NCBI RefSeq assembly: GCF_037113525.1
Contig: NZ_CP146963.1
Location: 2,356,001-2,420,000, forward strand
From: Butyrivibrio fibrisolvens
GTDB lineage: Bacteria; Bacillota; Clostridia; Lachnospirales; Lachnospiraceae
Reading direction: 5' to 3'
DNA length: 64,000 bases
Shown here: one piece after another, positions 60,914 through 64,000 of the stretch
How positions within the stretch are numbered: position 1 is the first letter of the stretch
Layout of the letters: each line of letters begins with the position of its first letter
Translations under genes and position numbers: made by a program
Notes under the pieces: generated by a model
What the model was told of the DNA's origin: nothing
Databases searched by the model: none
Seen by the model: only the letters and a program-made list of their open reading frames with translations

Positions 60914-61201
60914 CGGTCCTCTTTTTCCTTTTTCGGGAACGTTAAGGGGCCTGGGGAGGGGGAGTCGCATCATTTCCTCTGGGGAGTATTTGATCTAAAA
61001 ATGAGATTTTCTAGCGTTTTTAACATTTTCTCTTGCGCGGAGAAAGTGTCCATCTTTACTTACACTTTCTCCGCGCACGCTAAGAGAAAATGTTGGAAAC
61101 GCGTCAGAAAATCACATTTTTGGATCTACTCCCCAGAGGAAATGATGCGACTCCCCCTCCCCAGGCGGCATAACCTCCCACAAAAACGAAAAAAGAGCCC
61201 G
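60914..61201. repeat. 288-bp giant hairpin with arms of about 136 nt
   Basis: The arms 60950-61049 and 61062-61165 face each other across a 12-nt loop. The outer 39 bp (60950-60988) are perfectly complementary and the innermost 15 bp are also perfect, with scattered differences between. Imperfect pairing continues out to 60914 and 61201. An open frame on the plus strand runs through it, but that follows from the repeat and is not a gene. The right outer end merges with the terminator of the 61232 gene. Confidence 0.95.
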
Positions 61202-61220
61202 GCCACACACGGCCGAGCTC
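61183..61220 (-). terminator. Rho-independent terminator of the 61232 gene
   Basis: On the minus strand gagctcggcc pairs with ggccgggctc around a 6-nt loop, followed by TTTTTTCGTTTTT. Confidence 0.9.
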
Positions 61221-61231
61221 CTCCAGAATTT

Positions 61232-61420
61232 TTAAATGCACTTTACTCCAAGGCTTTCGTTGTAATCTGTTTTCTTAGCAAGTTCCTTTACCTTACGAAG
61301 CATCCCCGGCATATCATCTTTGCTCTCGCAAAGTGCCACCGGCATTCCAATCTCGTATGATACCTGAATACCAGATTCAAGCAAGGTATTCATGAATTTC
61401 TGCTTAGATATTTCACTCAT
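61232..61420 (-). CDS. Small conserved-looking protein, unknown function
   Basis: A 62-residue protein starting MSEISKQKFMNTLLESGIQV. A strong site (TAGGAGGTCAGTA) precedes the start, and a terminator follows the stop, so it is very likely expressed. It has two cysteines (ALCESKDD and the penultimate residue) and no membrane segment. I do not recognise it. Confidence 0.75.
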   Translation of the reverse strand: MSEISKQKFMNTLLESGIQVSYEIGMPVALCESKDDMPGMLRKVKELAKKTDYNESLGVKCI

Positions 61421-61472
61421 TACTGACCTCCTATCAGAAGCAAATCTTTCCTTTCACCAAGAAAGATTCCCA

Positions 61473-61506
61473 CAAAAATACCGGAAAGGTCAACCCTCTC
61501 CGGTAT
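61473..61506 (-). terminator. Terminator after fakA
   Basis: ataccgga (61478-61485) pairs with tccggtat (61499-61506), with TTTTTG following on the minus strand. A second hairpin (aatctttc / gaaagatt) lies just beyond. Confidence 0.75.
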
Positions 61507-61551
61507 ACCTTTACTAACATTTATATTCTGAAGCATTACACTTTCAAAATC

Positions 61552-63393
61552 TTATTCTGCAGATACGATGTAATAATAAACTGGCTGTCCGCCAGGCTGA
61601 AGCTCGATATCACAGTTAGGATATTCGTTAGCTACGCGCTTTCTGAGCTTTTCAGCTGTCTCTTCATCAACATCAGCACCATAGTAGATACTAATGAGCT
61701 CGAGTTCCTCGGACATAAGGCCTTTAAGCATTTCAAAGGTTACATCTTCCATCTTCTGACCAACAGAGATTATTCCTTCATCGCCAATTCCCATGTAGTC
61801 GCCTTCATGGATCTGCTTGTCATCGATCACTGTATCACGAACGGCATATGTGACTTCACCTGTGTGAACGCCGCCGATTGCTTCTACCATTGTCTCCTGA
61901 TTCTCTTCAGCAGACATATCAGGTATGAAGTTGATCACTGCAGTTACACCCTGAGGAACTGTCTTAGTAGGAATAACGATTACTTCCTTATCCTCTGAAA
62001 GGTCTCTTGCCTGGTTAGCTGCCATGATGATGTTCTTGTTGTTAGGAAGAACAAATACTGTCTTGGCATTAACGTGCTCGATCGCAGTAAGAATATCGTC
62101 TGTACTTGGATTCATGGTCTGTCCGCCGCTGATTACTTCATCAACGCCAAGACCTCTGAAAAGTTCTGCAAGTCCGTCACCGGCACATACAGCAACAAAT
62201 CCATATTCTGCAGGCTCTGCAGCCGGTTCTTCGGCTTTAGCACCTTCCATAGAACCGAAAGCTTCGCCCTTATCATCGTCCCACTTAGCAGCATCGTTAA
62301 GTACTGCATCAATGTGCTTTCCTGAAACCTTGATCTCTCCATCAGGATATTCAAACTCAGCAGTCTGAGGAATTGTACGCTCAGCCATTCCTGAGATCTC
62401 CTGATCGATCTCATCTACAGTTCCGTTCTCATTCATGTGGAAGAGCTTCTCACGATGCTCCATACGCATGTTATCAACCTTCATGTTTGAAAGCTGACCA
62501 AGAAGAAGTGCTTTCTGAATAGCAAGACCAGGATCATTGGTGTGTACGTGAATCTTGCAGATCTCGTCATCTGCAACCATTACGATACTGTCACCGATAT
62601 CTCCAAGGAACTTTCTGAAATCAGCTTCCTGTTTAGAATTAAGCTCTCTCTTTAAAAGGATAACGAACTCTGTACAATATCCAAATTTGATCTCTGTAGG
62701 TGCTTCCTTAGAAACCATCTTCTTAGGAGCTGCAGGAGCTTCTTCTGCGGATACAGGAGTAAGATCGATCTCTTCTCCAAGAAGTGCGCTCATAGCACCT
62801 TTAAGTACCTGCACAAGACCTTCTCCACCTGAATCTACAACGCCTGCCTGTTTAAGAACAGGAAGCATCTCAGGAGTCTTATCAAGAACTTCATCTGCAT
62901 ACTTTATAACTTCGTCTGCAAACTTCTCGATATCTGTCTCACCTGCGCTTGCAACTTCTCTGGCCTTATCGCCTGCGCCTTTAGCTACAGTGAGGATTGT
63001 ACCTTCCTTAGGCTTCATTACAGCCTTATATGCTGTCTCTACAGCCTTATCAAAAGCATCGGCAAGAATCTGAACATCAATTTCCTGGTGCTCTATAAGT
63101 CCCTTTGTAAGTCCTCTTAAAAGCTGTGACAGGATAACGCCTGAATTACCTCTGGCTCCGCGAAGAGATCCTGATGAGATAGCCTTACATACTGCAGTCA
63201 TGTCGCTTTGGTCACATTCCTGAACTTCCTTAGCTGCAGCCATGATAGTCATAGTCATATTTGTTCCTGTATCACCGTCCGGTACAGGGAAAACGTTCAA
63301 CTGGTTGATCCATTCTTTTTTAGCTTCAAGGTTCTTTGCGCCTGCAAGAAACATTCTTGCGACCATTCTTGAATCAATACTACTTGTACTCAA
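61552..63393 (-). CDS. fakA: DAK2-domain fatty acid kinase (FakA/YloV-like)
   Basis: A 613-residue kinase that phosphorylates a fatty acid held by a DegV protein. It begins at TTG 63393, eight nt after AGGAGG, which gives the usual N-terminus. The DAK domain has NVFPVPDGDTGTNMTMT, GARGNSGVILSQLLRG and VVDSGGEGLVQVLKG, with the nucleotide- and metal-binding residues present. The C-terminal half contains the YloV-type domain, and a Glu/Ala/Pro-rich linker lies near residue 375-392. It is somewhat longer than the B. subtilis protein. The Asp23 gene is 25 bp upstream, as is usual. Confidence 0.93.
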   Translation of the reverse strand: MSTSSIDSRMVARMFLAGAKNLEAKKEWINQLNVFPVPDGDTGTNMTMTIMAAAKEVQECDQSDMTAVCKAISSGSLRGARGNSGVILSQLLRGLTKGLIEHQEIDVQILADAFDKAVETAYKAVMKPKEGTILTVAKGAGDKAREVASAGETDIEKFADEVIKYADEVLDKTPEMLPVLKQAGVVDSGGEGLVQVLKGAMSALLGEEIDLTPVSAEEAPAAPKKMVSKEAPTEIKFGYCTEFVILLKRELNSKQEADFRKFLGDIGDSIVMVADDEICKIHVHTNDPGLAIQKALLLGQLSNMKVDNMRMEHREKLFHMNENGTVDEIDQEISGMAERTIPQTAEFEYPDGEIKVSGKHIDAVLNDAAKWDDDKGEAFGSMEGAKAEEPAAEPAEYGFVAVCAGDGLAELFRGLGVDEVISGGQTMNPSTDDILTAIEHVNAKTVFVLPNNKNIIMAANQARDLSEDKEVIVIPTKTVPQGVTAVINFIPDMSAEENQETMVEAIGGVHTGEVTYAVRDTVIDDKQIHEGDYMGIGDEGIISVGQKMEDVTFEMLKGLMSEELELISIYYGADVDEETAEKLRKRVANEYPNCDIELQPGGQPVYYYIVSAE

Positions 63394-63418
63394 GCTGGGT
63401 TCCTCCTACACAAGTCGA

Positions 63419-63781
63419 TCAGTCGATAACTCGAACACCTTCGACATAAATATTGATCTTCTCTATTTCAAGTCCTGTAAATTCTTCAACCTTATACTTT
63501 ACAGAGTCGATAAGGTTGTCTGCCACAGCAGAAATACTTACACCGTAAGCAATAATAACGTGGAAATTAAGTACAAGCTTCTTGTTCTGGTTAAGCTCTA
63601 CGTTGATACCTTTAGTCATGTTATCAGAACGAAGCAGACTTACCAGTCCGTCTCTTATACTAACGTTAGCCATGCCAACAATTCCGAAGCATTCCATTGC
63701 AACAGTTCCGGCATATTGAGCTATAACCTCGTTGTCTATGGAAATATTGCCCATATGTGTGTTCAATGATGAAGCCTTCAT
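63419..63781 (-). CDS. Asp23/Gls24-family envelope stress protein (YloU-like)
   Basis: A 120-residue protein of the Asp23 family, linked to envelope homeostasis and often encoded with fakA. Typical features are GNISIDNEVIAQYAGTVAME, FHVIIAYGVSISAVADNL and the C-terminal VNIYVEGVRV-type ending. AAGGAGG precedes the start. It forms a unit with fakA. Confidence 0.93.
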   Translation of the reverse strand: MKASSLNTHMGNISIDNEVIAQYAGTVAMECFGIVGMANVSIRDGLVSLLRSDNMTKGINVELNQNKKLVLNFHVIIAYGVSISAVADNLIDSVKYKVEEFTGLEIEKINIYVEGVRVID

Positions 63782-63821
63782 TGGTTGTCCTCCTTGTTAA
63801 ATGGCATTTTCTATTAAAAAC

Positions 63822-63960
63822 GACTTCTTGAACATAAATTACAGAAACGCGCATTTACTGCGTGTTTCGTAATTCAGTGAATCAGTCGGCAATAGAGCCT
63901 TCGACGAAGTCGAACTCAATTGGCTCTATTGCTGCATTTTTGAATTTCAAATTCAAAAAT
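63822..63960. repeat. Multi-hairpin intergenic element, family A copy 2
   Basis: This is the inverted counterpart of 41582-41720. Hairpins: 63844-63868 (gaaacgcgca / tgcgtgtttc), 63872-63882 (attca / tgaat), 63889-63932 (gcaatagagc / gctctattgc with inner ttcgac-gaa-gtcgaa) and 63936-63960 (atttttgaatt / aattcaaaaat). It lies upstream of the Asp23 gene. The final bases of the window beyond it show nothing else. Confidence 0.95.
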
Positions 63961-64000
63961 ACATAGATATTAGCATTATATGACAGGATTGACAAAAAAT

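Noticed and set aside
60827..61360. Plus-strand open frame of 177 codons across the giant hairpin
   Set aside because: It exists because the inverted repeat lacks stop codons in that frame. It has no ribosome-binding site, low-complexity composition, and it overlaps the better supported 61232-61420 gene and its terminator.

Overview
The window looks like chromosome of a low-G+C anaerobic Firmicute, most probably a Butyrivibrio/Pseudobutyrivibrio-like Lachnospiraceae. This is inferred from gene content. There is a clostridial block of TIGR03960-type radical SAM protein, its TIGR03936 partner, rng, rplU, prp, rpmA, obgE, yhbY, nadD, yqeK and rsfS. L27 carries the Firmicute pro-peptide and sits beside its Prp protease. 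The histidine operon starts with hisZ, there is a FakA/Asp23 pair, and GGDEF and PP2C signalling proteins are abundant. No tRNA, rRNA, CRISPR array or prophage was seen.

Layout. 1-6.1 kb: small hypothetical proteins and two adjacent IS30-family insertion sequences. 6.2-9.9 kb: a membrane diguanylate cyclase, then a polar amino-acid ABC transporter. 10-14.1 kb: a WG-repeat surface protein with two small membrane proteins, and a U32-like protein. 14.4-22.6 kb: a signalling island holding a Cache/HAMP/PP2C phosphatase, a D-Ala-D-Ala ligase, a sensor-fused MFS protein with an 18-bp tandem repeat, a STAS protein, a second diguanylate cyclase and a hybrid histidine kinase. 22.8-24 kb: a tyrosine recombinase next to a 277-bp palindromic element. 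24.3-36.8 kb: the conserved ribosome-biogenesis/radical SAM block, interrupted by a glycosyltransferase, an AlkD-like protein and a degenerate GGDEF protein. 37.2-39.8 kb: two orphans, then nadR and pnuC. 40.1-45.8 kb: hisZ-hisG-hisD-hisB and a HisF-like/HisIE fusion, transcribed leftward. 45.9-59.9 kb: recU, two pseudouridine synthases, a cell-wall amidase, a coiled-coil protein, coaD, rsmD, topoisomerase IV genes, degV and recG. 60-64 kb: small proteins, a giant hairpin, fakA and asp23.

The most unusual signal is not a gene. Intergenic gaps repeatedly hold large structured inverted-repeat elements that fall into families. The copies at 41.6 kb and 63.9 kb are the same multi-hairpin unit in opposite orientation, and paired bases have changed together in several stems. 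The elements at 24.2 kb and 50.5 kb share a two-hairpin module, again with compensatory changes. Elements at 34.8 and 46.5 kb share a GC-rich core, and single-copy hairpins with arms of about 100-136 nt lie at 36.9 and 61.05 kb. They look like several families of non-autonomous, structure-conserved intergenic repeats, and they are the best candidate here for something undescribed.

Where an upstream in-frame start exists without a Shine-Dalgarno sequence, the start given is the one with a good ribosome-binding site. All functional calls rest on reading motifs by eye; no database search was run.
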